DNA from: Hymenobacter busanensis
Lineage (GTDB): Bacteria > Bacteroidota > Bacteroidia > Cytophagales > Hymenobacteraceae
Direction: 5' to 3'
Length of the DNA: 64,000 nt
Assembly (NCBI RefSeq): GCF_008727865.1
Contig: NZ_VTWU01000005.1
Coordinates: 248,001 to 312,000, forward strand
Each line of letters begins with the position of its first letter. Within the stretch, counting starts at the first letter, position 1. The notes below the pieces were generated by a model that did not search any database, was not told the DNA's origin, and worked only from the letters and a program-made list of their open reading frames with translations. A program made the position numbers and the translations under genes. Shown here one piece after another: positions 34,309 to 44,200 of this stretch.

Positions 34309-37300
34309 CTATTGCTTCACCAGCTTCAAGCGTTGCGGCTGGCCGTCGAGGATGAGCAGCAGCGTGTATACGCCGCTGGGCAACTGCTCCACGCCGGGCA
34401 GCGGCAGGTCGCTGGCGCCGGCAGGCAGGTCCACGGTGCGGGTCAGCACCAGGCGGCCGTTGGCATCGAGCAGGCGCAGCAGCGCAGCGGGCTGGGCCGT
34501 GGCGGCGCTCAGGCGCAGCGTCAGCTGGGAGCCGAAGGGGTTGGGGTAGGCACTCAGGCTGGCCGTTGCCCCGTCGAAGTTCACCGTGCGCGGACCGAAG
34601 AAGGCTTCCGTGCCGTCGAGGTCGAGCTGGCGCAGGCGGTAGTAGCGCAGACCCTGCTTGCCCGCTTCGCGGTCGGCGAAGCTGTAGCTGCGCGGGCTGC
34701 TGGAGCTGGGCGACGCGGGCTCCACCGTACCCAGCGTGCGGTACTGCACTCCATTGGTCGATACCTGCACCTCGTAGCGGAGCACGTCTTGCTCCTGCGC
34801 TGTTTCCCAGCGCACCACGGCGTTGGCCTGCTGGCGCTGCGCCGTGAGTGAAGTCAGGCTGATGGGCAGCGGCCCGGCGCCCTCGCCCAACGTCCAGCAT
34901 GAGAGGTGGGTGAGGCCGTTGCGCCCGATCTGGTTCGCGTCCAGGTCGCGGGTTGAGTAGCTCAGCTGCTGCCAGTTGGCGGTGCTGACAGGCGCGCTGA
35001 AGAGCGTCAGGCGCGACTCGCTCAGGCCGTTCAGCTCGTCGTCGCGGTACGTGAAGCGCAGGTCGATGTTCAGGCCAGCATCCACGGCCGGCTTGATGGT
35101 GAAACCGCGCCGAATGCCTTTGGTCAGGCTGGCGCCGCTGCTCCACTGGCCGGTCGTGCGCACGACCTCGGTCAGCCCCGGCAGGGTGCTGCCGTGGGGC
35201 GTGAGGCTCAGGCCCATGCCACCAAAGGTGTACGTGACGTCGGGCGCGTTCAGGTTGGCAATGGTTTTTAATTGCCCGTCTACATAACCGGTGGCCGATT
35301 CGCCCACTAGTTGCGCGCCCGCCTCCAGCACAATGGGGTTAATACCGGCGTAAAAGTGGCCGCTGGTGGTGGTAAGCGTGCCGTTCACGCGCACTACGTT
35401 CACGGCGTAGAGGTAGTCAGCGGCGGGCTTGATCATCGAAATATTTGCGAAGAGCACGTTGCCGGTGATGTACTGGTCGCCTGCGCTGCGGAATTCCACC
35501 ACGCCGCCCGTGAGCAGAGCTGTGGCCGAGCTGGGCAGGTTCCAGTTGCCGTGCACCCGCAGGGTACCGCCGGTCATCACCAGGCCCGCGTCGCCGTCGA
35601 AGGCAAGTGCGCGCACGGTTGCCGTGCCACCGCTGATTTGCGGCACCGGGCGCAGGCTGCCGCCGGAGTTCGGAATGATGGCGTCGGTAGCGGCGTCGGG
35701 CACGCAGGCGGTCCAGTTGCGGGCATCAAACCAGTCGCTGCTCACGGCGCCGGTCCACTGGGTGGGGCCGAGGTTGAGCACCAGCTGATCCTGCGCCGCG
35801 GTGCAGCCGCTGGCGTTGGTGCTGCGCAAGGTGAGCGTTACGGTGCCGGCCGTGCGGTCGGCCGCCGAAGGCGTGTAGGTGGCATTCAGGGCCGTAGCCG
35901 ATGGGGCGAACGTGCCCGAGCCGGAGGTCGTCCAGGCAGCGCTGGTGGCTCCGCCGCCTATGCTGCCGGCCAGGGTGTAGGCCGCGGTGCCGCACAAACT
36001 GGCTTCGGCCGGACCGGCGTCCACCGTCGGGGCGTCGTCGGCAAATACGGCTACAGCTGTGCGGGCGCTTTCGCACTGCCCGCTACCGCCGCTCACCACC
36101 GCCGACACATAGTACGTGCCCGAAGCGGCCAGTGCGAAGGTGTAGCTCGTGCTCGTCGACAGCACGGGGCCGCCGGTGGGCGCGGCGTACCAGCGCACGG
36201 TGCCGCCGGTGTTGGGCGTGGCCGTGAGGGTAACGTTGCCGGGGCCGCAGCGGCGCACGGGCCCGTTGGTGTTCAGAATCCGTGGGTTGCCCACCGTCAC
36301 CGGCACAATGCTGGACGTTGCCACGCGGCTACCGCAACGCACCTGCACCCGGTACCAGGTATTGGCCGTCAGGGCCGGGGTGGTGTAGGTGGCTTGATCG
36401 GCACCGCTGATGTCGGTGAAGGTGGTGCCGTCGCCCGATTGCTGCCACTGAATGGTGCCGTTGACAGCGTTGCTGACGGTGAGTTGTACGGTGCCGTTTT
36501 CGCACACGCTCGCGTTGTTGGGCGAAACACTGCCGACCGACGGTGCAGTTACGGTGCGCGTAATGGGCGTGGCCAGTTGGTCGTTGCCGGGGTTGGTATC
36601 GCCGGCCACGGTGGTGCTCAGCACGTAGGAATAAGTGCCCAGAGCACTCATGTCGAGCAGGCCGGCGTAGGCATCGAAGTAGCCGCCGGGGCCCAGTGTG
36701 CCAAACGAAAGGGTGGTGCTCAAGGTGCGGGTGGTGCCGCCGGGCACCGTCACCTGGGCCGTGATGGTAATGGGGTTGACGGCGAAGTCGATGAGGGCGG
36801 TGCCGTCGTTTTTCACGGTTACTTCCACCCGCTCGTTGTTGCTGAAGCAGCCGCGCACGGTGGGCAGGGCCAGCGTAACGGGGCGTAGATCAAGCCCCTG
36901 GCCGTTGGACAGGTACAGGTCGTCGACGTGGAAATCGTAATCCGGTCCGTCGCTGGTAGTGCCCGAGGAAGAGCGTAGCGCCACTATGATTTCCTGCCCG
37001 GCGTAAGCGCCCAGCGGTACGTCGAAGAGGCCGAGCGTGCCGTTGTTGGGCACCGGGTGAGCAGCGTCGAAGGTGTAGACGGGCACGTAGCTCACGCCGC
37101 AGTCGGCGGATACCAGCACCTGCACGCGGTCGTCGGTGCCGGCCATGCCCAGCGGGTCGCCGGTGGCTTGGCCGTAGTCGGTGGTGCCGGCGCGCAGGCT
37201 CAGCTTGGTAGTGGCGGTGGCCAGCACACGCGGGCCCACCAGCCAGCTGCTGAGGTTGGCGCTGTAGAGGTTTACTTTGGCCGTTTCGCCGAACGCCGGC

Positions 37301-40300
37301 CGCTGGTTCGAGGAGTTGGTGGTCCAATAGGAGTCGGCCGCTGTGGGGGCGGCGGCCTGGGTGCCGCCTTCGTACCAGCCGGGGCTCAGGGTGGGGAGGT
37401 TGGCGCTGCCGTTGTAGCCGGTGAAGGTTACCATCTGGGGCAGCGCGGCCACTCCGTTTTGCACCCGGGTTTGCTGGGCCAGCGCGTCGTTGGCGGGCAC
37501 ACCGTCGCCGGGCAGCTGGGTGCTGGCTACAAAGGTGTAGGTGCCGGCCGCCGTCAGGCTCAGCTGGCCCACCACCACATCGGCGGTGGCGTTGGCCGCA
37601 ATAGGGCCGGCAAACGTGGTGCTAAGTGTGGTGCTGAGGGCCCCGCCCACGACCACTTGCACCGGCACGTTACTGATGGGGCTGATGCCGTAATTGCGCA
37701 CCTGCACCGTCACGTTTTCGGTGGCCGAGTAGCAGCCGGCGGCCAGCGGCGCCACCAGGGCCACGGCGCCCACGTCGGCCGTGGGCGTGCCAATGAACAG
37801 GTCGTCCATGTGCAGGTCGTAGTCGGGGGTGTTGTCCACGGGGCCGTCGGTGGCTTTCAGGGCTACCAGAATCTGCTGCCCGGCGTAGGCACCGAGGGGC
37901 ACTACGTAGTCGGCAAAACCGCCGCCGTTTGCGGGCACGTTGCCGTTGGCGGCGCTAACGGCGAAAATGGAGGTGAACGTGGCGCCGCAATCGGTCGAAA
38001 CCATTACGTGCAGCGCGTCATCGGTAGCCGCCATGCCGCCGTGCGCATCGGGCGTGGTACCGGCTGTGCCGTACTCGGCCACGGCCGCCTTAAAGCGGAA
38101 AATCGTGCCGGCCGTGGGCGTCACCTTCGGCCCTACCAGCCAATCCTGGTGCGCGGCGCTGTAAAGGTTGATGCGGGCGGCTGCGTTGCCGGCAAAAGCC
38201 GTGGAGCCGGTCCAGGCCACATCCTGCGCGGCGGGCGCAGTGCTGCCGGTGGCTTCGTACCAGTTGGGGAAAGCCGTGGCGAGGTTGGTGCCGGTATAGC
38301 CGACGAAGTCGACGTTCTGGGGCAGCGCGGCCGTGGGCAGCACCGTGCGGGTGGGCACGGGCGTGAGGGTGTTGTTGCTGGCGGTACCGTCGCCGGGCAG
38401 GGCCAGGCTCACATTGAACGTGTAAGTGCCGGCAGCAGCCATCGGCAGTGGGCCGAGCACCTGCACCTGGGCGGTGCCGTTGGGCTGCACGGTGCCAAAG
38501 TCCATCGTGCCGGTCATGGTTTTCGTCACCGGCCCGCTTACTTGCACCGTCACCGTCAGCGGCTCGGCGGGTGTAAACGTGATGGGGCTGGTGCCCACGT
38601 TGCGCAAAACCACAGCTACCGGCTCGTCGGTGAGGCTGTAGCAGGTGCCGGTGCCGGGCGCCACCAGGGCATCCACGGCCAGATCTTTGACCGCCGGGGC
38701 GAATTCGTAGGCGCCCATGTCGGGCGGAGTGGTGCGGGTAGCGCCGGTTATGTCGGTGCTGATGGCCGCAATGGAAGCACCGGCGTTGTTAAGCGCGGCG
38801 CTGCTGGGCTTGAGCAGGGTGGAGGAGGCAAACAGCGGCTCGAGCGTGAGCGTGTGCGGGTCCTGGTTGCCGGTGGCGGTCTGCCAGTTGGCCAGCGTGG
38901 CTTTGTCGGGCGTGCCGGAGTTAAGGCTTGGAATGCCGGTGGCCCCGATGAACCCGTTGCCGGTATTGAGCAGGTACAGGTCGTTGTAGTCCGATACCGA
39001 GCCGGCCGGGCCGATGGCCACCGACGACGCGGAGTTCTGCGTAATCCAGCAGTAGTGCTTGGCCAGACTTTGGGCGCTGGTGTAGTTGGCAAACACGTTG
39101 TTGCGCAGGTTCAGCTTCGAGACGCTGCTGTTGCCCAGCTCAAAGCACGTATTGGTAGCCGTAGGCGCGTCGGAGCCGTCGATGCGCACCGAGTTGTGCC
39201 ACACGTTGGTTTCGTTGCCGTAGCCGCCCGAGGTGCTCAGGTACAGCCCCGTAACTACGCGCGTGGCCGTGGCCGCGCCGGCGTAGGGTGTCGTCACGTT
39301 GCTCACGGCGTTGTTATAGAGGTTGAGCACGTGCCCGCCGTTGTTGTAGGTGGTCACGTAGAGGCCGTACACCGCGTTGGTGTTGGTCGATACCAACTGC
39401 CGAATGCCCGTCACCACGTTGTTGTACACGTTGGAGGCGTCGTTGCCCGCGCCGGCCGCCGGGGCCGACGTCAGGTTGGTGCCGATGCCCTGGCAGTACT
39501 CCAGGTGAATGCCGTTGCCGGGCTGTCCGGCCACGTTCTGCACGCGGTTGTCGTGCACGCTCAGGCGGCGCACCATGAAGGTATGAATGCCGTAGGCCAC
39601 AGCCGAAGTGGTGTTGCCGATGCTAGTGGCGTCGCCGGCGTCGCCGATGGTGCACCCGCCGATTTCGATGTCGTATTCGGGGAACGACGAGCCCACGCTG
39701 AACACCTCAATGCCGTGGTTGACCTTGCTGATGGTTAGGTTCAGGTAGCGGCAGCCTTGGTTGAGGCCGTCGGTGCTGGAGGCCGACACGCTGCCGTACG
39801 AGCCGTTCGATGCCTGCAATACGCCCACCGAGTTGGCCGCGCCCGTGAGCGTGATGGCGGCGTTTTTGATGACGTTGTTCTGCGCGCCGTCGGTGCCGGA
39901 GGCGCTGCGCACGCGGTAGGCATAGGTGGGGTTGCCACTCACGTCGATGCCGTCGAAGGTGTAGTAGTCGGTGCCGACGAGGTCGATGCCGGCCGTGCCG
40001 CTGGTTTGCAGCACCGGGTTGGGGCCGCTGCCGCTGCGCACGAACGTCACGCGGCGGGAGCTGGCGCCCGTGGCCGTAATGGCGGGCAAGGTTTCGGCAA
40101 ACTGCTGCCCGGCGGCCACGTCAAACCGCAGCACGCCGCCCACCCCGTGCTGGTTGAGTGATGTAACGGCGGCGGCAAACGTGCGGAAGTTGGTGGCGCT
40201 GGCGGGCAGCGTATTGTCGATGGTGTAGGTGCCCGACATGGGCGTGGGAGCTTGGCTGGTAAGCCGCACGTTGTCGAGGGCTGCCGGCGGCTGGGCTCCT

Positions 40301-40905
40301 TGGCTACCGTCGTTTACCCACGTGAACAGCAGTCGTTTGGTAGTGCCCGCCAGGCCGGACGGCAGCTGCACCGCGGACGTGGTGTAGGCGCTCTGCAGGT
40401 TAAGCTGAAACAGCTGCGTGCCGTCGGCCGCTGCGGGAACGGTGCCCGGCAGCGGCGCGTAGGACGGCGACACGAGGTACACCCGCAGAAAGTCCCAACT
40501 GCCTTCGCCCTGGCCGCGCCAGTCAAACGACAGACTGATGATGGTTTCGCCGGCCGGGAAGGTTACGTCGCGGTACAAATGCACCGCAGAACTAACGTTG
40601 ACGCCGCCTGTGGTGTAGGCGTAAAGGGCCGTGCCCACGTCGTTGGTAATGTGCGCCGCGCCCGCGCCGGCCGCCGACGGACCGTTGCCGGGGGCGTTGC
40701 TAGCCGCCCAGCGGTTGGTTTGGGTGCCATTGAGCACCGTAAACGTGCCAAACGAGCCGCCCTCGAAGGTTTCATTAACGAGCGTGGTTTGGGCCTGGGT
40801 TAGCTGACTGACGAACAGAGCCAGCAACAGCAGCATAGGGATGCGCAGCCAGGGTGGGATTCCGTCGCCGGGGGAACGGCGCGCAATCGGTACAACAGGT
40901 TTCAT
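34309..40905 (-). CDS. Giant T9SS-secreted modular protein A
   Basis: Predicted secreted or cell-surface protein of 2198 residues. ATG 40905 starts a signal peptide (to about residue 38, ending QLTQAQ). Order of modules, by eye: jellyroll-like N-module with NETFEGGSFGTFTVLNG and SLSFDWRG (40-200); right-handed beta-helix-like stretch ending near DMGAYEF (about 235-731); three repeats of about 300 residues, each opening with a CARDB-like stretch (DLAVDALVAPGTGTCYS near 742, DVGAVALVAP near 1048, DLRPVTLALP near 1342); Ig-like domains (about 1458-1710); a WTGAVSSDWFDARNW module; LPISLTSLTAQRQ (about 2015); and a type A sorting domain from LSAYPNPFGSQ to KLVKQ (2115-2198). Likely adhesin or matrix protein; ligand unknown. 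Confidence 0.88.
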   Translation of the reverse strand: MKPVVPIARRSPGDGIPPWLRIPMLLLLALFVSQLTQAQTTLVNETFEGGSFGTFTVLNGTQTNRWAASNAPGNGPSAAGAGAAHITNDVGTALYAYTTGGVNVSSAVHLYRDVTFPAGETIISLSFDWRGQGEGSWDFLRVYLVSPSYAPLPGTVPAAADGTQLFQLNLQSAYTTSAVQLPSGLAGTTKRLLFTWVNDGSQGAQPPAALDNVRLTSQAPTPMSGTYTIDNTLPASATNFRTFAAAVTSLNQHGVGGVLRFDVAAGQQFAETLPAITATGASSRRVTFVRSGSGPNPVLQTSGTAGIDLVGTDYYTFDGIDVSGNPTYAYRVRSASGTDGAQNNVIKNAAITLTGAANSVGVLQASNGSYGSVSASSTDGLNQGCRYLNLTISKVNHGIEVFSVGSSFPEYDIEIGGCTIGDAGDATSIGNTTSAVAYGIHTFMVRRLSVHDNRVQNVAGQPGNGIHLEYCQGIGTNLTSAPAAGAGNDASNVYNNVVTGIRQLVSTNTNAVYGLYVTTYNNGGHVLNLYNNAVSNVTTPYAGAATATRVVTGLYLSTSGGYGNETNVWHNSVRIDGSDAPTATNTCFELGNSSVSKLNLRNNVFANYTSAQSLAKHYCWITQNSASSVAIGPAGSVSDYNDLYLLNTGNGFIGATGIPSLNSGTPDKATLANWQTATGNQDPHTLTLEPLFASSTLLKPSSAALNNAGASIAAISTDITGATRTTPPDMGAYEFAPAVKDLAVDALVAPGTGTCYSLTDEPVAVVLRNVGTSPITFTPAEPLTVTVQVSGPVTKTMTGTMDFGTVQPNGTAQVQVLGPLPMAAAGTYTFNVSLALPGDGTASNNTLTPVPTRTVLPTAALPQNVDFVGYTGTNLATAFPNWYEATGSTAPAAQDVAWTGSTAFAGNAAARINLYSAAHQDWLVGPKVTPTAGTIFRFKAAVAEYGTAGTTPDAHGGMAATDDALHVMVSTDCGATFTSIFAVSAANGNVPANGGGFADYVVPLGAYAGQQILVALKATDGPVDNTPDYDLHMDDLFIGTPTADVGAVALVAPLAAGCYSATENVTVQVRNYGISPISNVPVQVVVGGALSTTLSTTFAGPIAANATADVVVGQLSLTAAGTYTFVASTQLPGDGVPANDALAQQTRVQNGVAALPQMVTFTGYNGSANLPTLSPGWYEGGTQAAAPTAADSYWTTNSSNQRPAFGETAKVNLYSANLSSWLVGPRVLATATTKLSLRAGTTDYGQATGDPLGMAGTDDRVQVLVSADCGVSYVPVYTFDAAHPVPNNGTLGLFDVPLGAYAGQEIIVALRSSSGTTSDGPDYDFHVDDLYLSNGQGLDLRPVTLALPTVRGCFSNNERVEVTVKNDGTALIDFAVNPITITAQVTVPGGTTRTLSTTLSFGTLGPGGYFDAYAGLLDMSALGTYSYVLSTTVAGDTNPGNDQLATPITRTVTAPSVGSVSPNNASVCENGTVQLTVSNAVNGTIQWQQSGDGTTFTDISGADQATYTTPALTANTWYRVQVRCGSRVATSSIVPVTVGNPRILNTNGPVRRCGPGNVTLTATPNTGGTVRWYAAPTGGPVLSTSTSYTFALAASGTYYVSAVVSGGSGQCESARTAVAVFADDAPTVDAGPAEASLCGTAAYTLAGSIGGGATSAAWTTSGSGTFAPSATALNATYTPSAADRTAGTVTLTLRSTNASGCTAAQDQLVLNLGPTQWTGAVSSDWFDARNWTACVPDAATDAIIPNSGGSLRPVPQISGGTATVRALAFDGDAGLVMTGGTLRVHGNWNLPSSATALLTGGVVEFRSAGDQYITGNVLFANISMIKPAADYLYAVNVVRVNGTLTTTSGHFYAGINPIVLEAGAQLVGESATGYVDGQLKTIANLNAPDVTYTFGGMGLSLTPHGSTLPGLTEVVRTTGQWSSGASLTKGIRRGFTIKPAVDAGLNIDLRFTYRDDELNGLSESRLTLFSAPVSTANWQQLSYSTRDLDANQIGRNGLTHLSCWTLGEGAGPLPISLTSLTAQRQQANAVVRWETAQEQDVLRYEVQVSTNGVQYRTLGTVEPASPSSSSPRSYSFADREAGKQGLRYYRLRQLDLDGTEAFFGPRTVNFDGATASLSAYPNPFGSQLTLRLSAATAQPAALLRLLDANGRLVLTRTVDLPAGASDLPLPGVEQLPSGVYTLLLILDGQPQRLKLVKQ

Positions 40906-41257
40906 AGCATAGGTAGTGTGGAATGGGCAGGCAAAGCGCGGCCAGCCCGGCCGTAAAACCGGGGCAGCAACGGCAGCAAAAGCTGGGAGGCAGTTGGCCG
41001 AAGGCACTCACGGGGCACTCCGGCGTTTCAACCGCGACAAAAGTAGATGGGCCAACCGCTGGCCACCGCCCCTGCCTCATCACACAAGCATGTGCGGCGG
41101 CCTACATCATCATGTGGTGCGCCACGTTGCCTGCGCGCTTATGGCCGGCTTCGGCAAGCCCCGATGATGGGAGCCGGCCGGCTCGAAGGTCCAGCTACCC
41201 GCCTACAAAAAAAGCCCCGCCGAATTCGGCGGGGCTTCTCAGGGCAACGAAGGTGGC
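40906..41257. promoter_or_regulatory. Region between the two giant genes
   Basis: A 352-nt gap with no gene. On the minus strand it holds, from right to left, the terminator of giant gene B (41207-41237) and a -7 element TACTTTTG (minus strand, 41045 to 41038) that probably starts giant gene A, 133 nt before its ATG. The long leader is GC-rich without other obvious structure. Confidence 0.55.
41207..41237 (-). terminator. Terminator after giant protein B gene
   Basis: Perfect 26-nt palindrome AAGCCCCGCCGAA (41212-41224) plus complement (41225-41237), followed on the minus strand by seven T residues. Confidence 0.9.
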
Positions 41258-44200
41258 TTACTCCTTTACCACCCGCACCGTGCGCGTTTGGCCGGTGGCG
41301 GTCAGGCGCAGCAGGTACGTGCCGGTAGCCAATTGCTCCACGCGGCGCAACGGCAGCTGCTGCAGGCCCGGCACGAGTTCGGCTGGCTGACGAAGCAGTA
41401 CGCGGCCCACGGCGTCGAGCAATTCCACGGTAGTGTGGGCGGCGGTCGGGCTGCTTACTTCCACCGTCAACTGGGAGCCAAAGCGGGTGGGGTAGGCGGC
41501 CAGCCCCAGTTGGGCCGGGGCTTCAAACTGCAGCGTGCGCGGACCGAAGAAGGCGTCCTTGCCGTCGAAATCGAACTGACGCAAACGGTAGTAGCGCAGG
41601 CCCAGCTTGCCGGCTTCGCGGTCGATGAAACGGTAGCTGCGCGGGCCGCTCGAGTTCGGCGACTCGCTGGCCACGAAGCCCAGCGTGCGGTAGTTCACGC
41701 CATCGGCCGATACCTGCACCTCAAAGCCACGGCTGTTCTTTTCCTGCGCTGTGGCCCAGGTAACCACGGCGTTGGTGCCGTCGCGCTTGGCTTCAAACGA
41801 AGTAAGCGACACAGGTAGCGGTGTATCGAGGCTGCCCAGCGTCCAGACGGAGAGGTGGTCGAGGCCGAGCTTGGTCACGGTGTTGGCGCCGGTGTCGCGG
41901 TTGCCCCCTTCGGGGCGCCAGGGGCCGGCAGCCGTAGCGGCGCTGTACAGGGCTAGGCGATTTTCGGCCAAGCCGTTCAGCTCATAGCCGGAGTCGGCGT
42001 AGCCGAACACCAGATCCACATTCAGGTTCGTGTCGGTAGTAGGCACAACGGCAAATTGTCGGCGGATGCTGGCGTTGGTGCTGTTGGCACCCGTGCCGTA
42101 CACCGGCTTGCCGGTGGAGCGCGTTACCGTGGTAGGGCCCGGCAGGGCAGTAGTCGTGCCGTTGCCGTGGGCAGTCAATGTCAGGCCCACGCCGCCGAAA
42201 TTGCTGGTGCTGCCGTCGGTGCTCAGCGTCGCCGCCACCACCACGTTGCCCAGCACGTAGCTGGAGGCCGTTTCGGTGAGGGAACCCGCAAGGTTCACTT
42301 GGTAGGTAGTGGCGGGGGTGTAGGTTTTCAGAATGCCACCGCTCAAAGACAAGGTGCCGGCCACGTTTTGGTTGGCCGCCAGGCGCAGCGTGTCACCAGG
42401 CTTGTTTACGGTCAGATCGAAGAAGCTCACCGCGTCGGTTAGCTGCTGGGCCGTGCTGCCCACGAAGGCCACCGTGCCGCCGCTGAAGGCGCTGGTGGCG
42501 CCGGTGCCTGTGCGCGTCCAGTTGCCGCTCACGCTCAGCGTGCCGCCGGTCATGGCCAGCTTGGCGTCGCCGGCAAACGTGAGTGTGCGCACGGCGGCAG
42601 CTCCAGCCCCGAGGGCCGGCTTGTTGGCTGTGCCGCTGGGCACCACGGCATCCACGGCGGCGCTGGGCACGCAATTGGTCCAGTTGGCGCTGCTAAACCA
42701 GTCGGTCGAGGCCGAGCCGGTCCAGGTAGTGGTGGTGGTTTCGTTGAGCGTCACCGTATTGGCGCTGCCGCTCACGCCCAGACTGCAGCCGTAGGCGTCC
42801 GTCACGCTCACCAGCGTGTAGGTGGTGCTAGCGCCCACGAGCGGTACCGTAATGGCCTGGCCCGCCGTGGCGTTGTTCACGGTCGTTTGGGCCGTGCCGT
42901 TGGAGTACACCACCGTAAAGAGGCCGCCGTTGCCGGCGCTGTTCACGGTGAGCGTGGCCGAGCCGCCGGTGCACACCTGCTGGGTGGTCGGGCCGGCAAA
43001 CGCGGCCAACTGCTGAGTGTAGCTGAACTCATCGGAGCCGATGTCAGGCGTGGTCTGGCGGTCGGTGGCGGCGTTGTCGAATTCCCCGTTCACGCCCGCC
43101 ACGGCTAGGCCGGCATTGTTGAGCTGGCAGTTGGTGGTGGGGTCGAGGTTGAGGTTGCCCGCGCTGGGGTCGACAAACTTGGCGTTGCTGTTCTTGGAGT
43201 TGGCGTCGGGGGAGCCGGTTTGCGCCTGCCAAGCCGCAAACGTGAGGGCCGTGGCGTTGTTTTCGGCCGTTTGGCCAGCCACGGCGGCGTACAGGTTGTT
43301 GTAATTTGAGTTGACGCTACCCGGGAACGTGGCACTGCCGGGCACCCCAATAGCAAAGTGCCCGCCCGTGCCGCCGGTGCGCACGTTCACCAGCACGTTG
43401 TTGCGTAGCAGCGAACCAGCAGTACCAGACATGCGGAAAGCGTAAGTCTTCACGGCCCCGGTGCCAGCTGTGCCGTTCACCAATGCCGAGTTGAAGTAAA
43501 AGTTTTCGGTGGTGATAAGAGACGTATTGTTGAGTATGCCAATAATAATAGGCGCGTTGCTCAGGCTGGAGACAGCCGCGCTCGTATTGCCCAGCGTTAC
43601 TTGGTTGTTGGCTACCGTCCAGCTGCCCCCGTTGAGCGCGATGCCGACAACGCCGGCCGTGGCAGCCGTACCGCTGTTGGTCAGGTTGTACACCCGGTTG
43701 CGGCTGATGGTGCCCGTATTCACCGTCGAAGTGCGCGTTTGAATACCCGTCACGTAAATGTTGGGCGTGCTAGCCACTGCAGGATTCAGATCCAAGTCCG
43801 AAACAGTGTTACCGGTAACCAGCTGGGCCGTGGAAGCCGAGGCGTTGGTGGTGGCCGCAATGCCCACCAAGCCAATGGATCCAATTCCTCCCGACTGCGT
43901 CGAGTTGCTGGTGATGTTGCTTACGGTGTTGCCGCTGATCGAGTAAGAAGTGTTGTCAAGGCTGGATTGGGTGGCGTCGATGCCAATGAAGGAAGCCGAC
44001 GAGCCTCCGCCTGAAAGGGTGAAGTTCCGGACGACGTTGCCGCTGATGCTTACGCTCGGAGCGTTGCTAGTGCCGGCGGCCACCAGCCGGATGCCCTTCA
44101 CCACACCGTTGGGAGACGAGTTGACCCAGGCGGCGCCTCCTGCTTGGGGCTGGGAGCCGCCAATGTAGTTGCCGCTTACCACAATGCCCGTCACCGACGA

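Noticed and set aside
35311-36888. 525-residue Gly/His-rich plus-strand frame opposite giant protein A
   Set aside because: Low-complexity antisense translation of Thr/Val/Pro-rich beta repeats; no start signal or family resemblance.
37057-39738. 893-residue plus-strand open frame opposite giant protein A
   Set aside because: It is a shadow of the GC-rich coding frame on the other strand: Gly/Ala/His/Val-biased, with no domain, no signal peptide and no promoter, while the minus strand shows clear protein modules.
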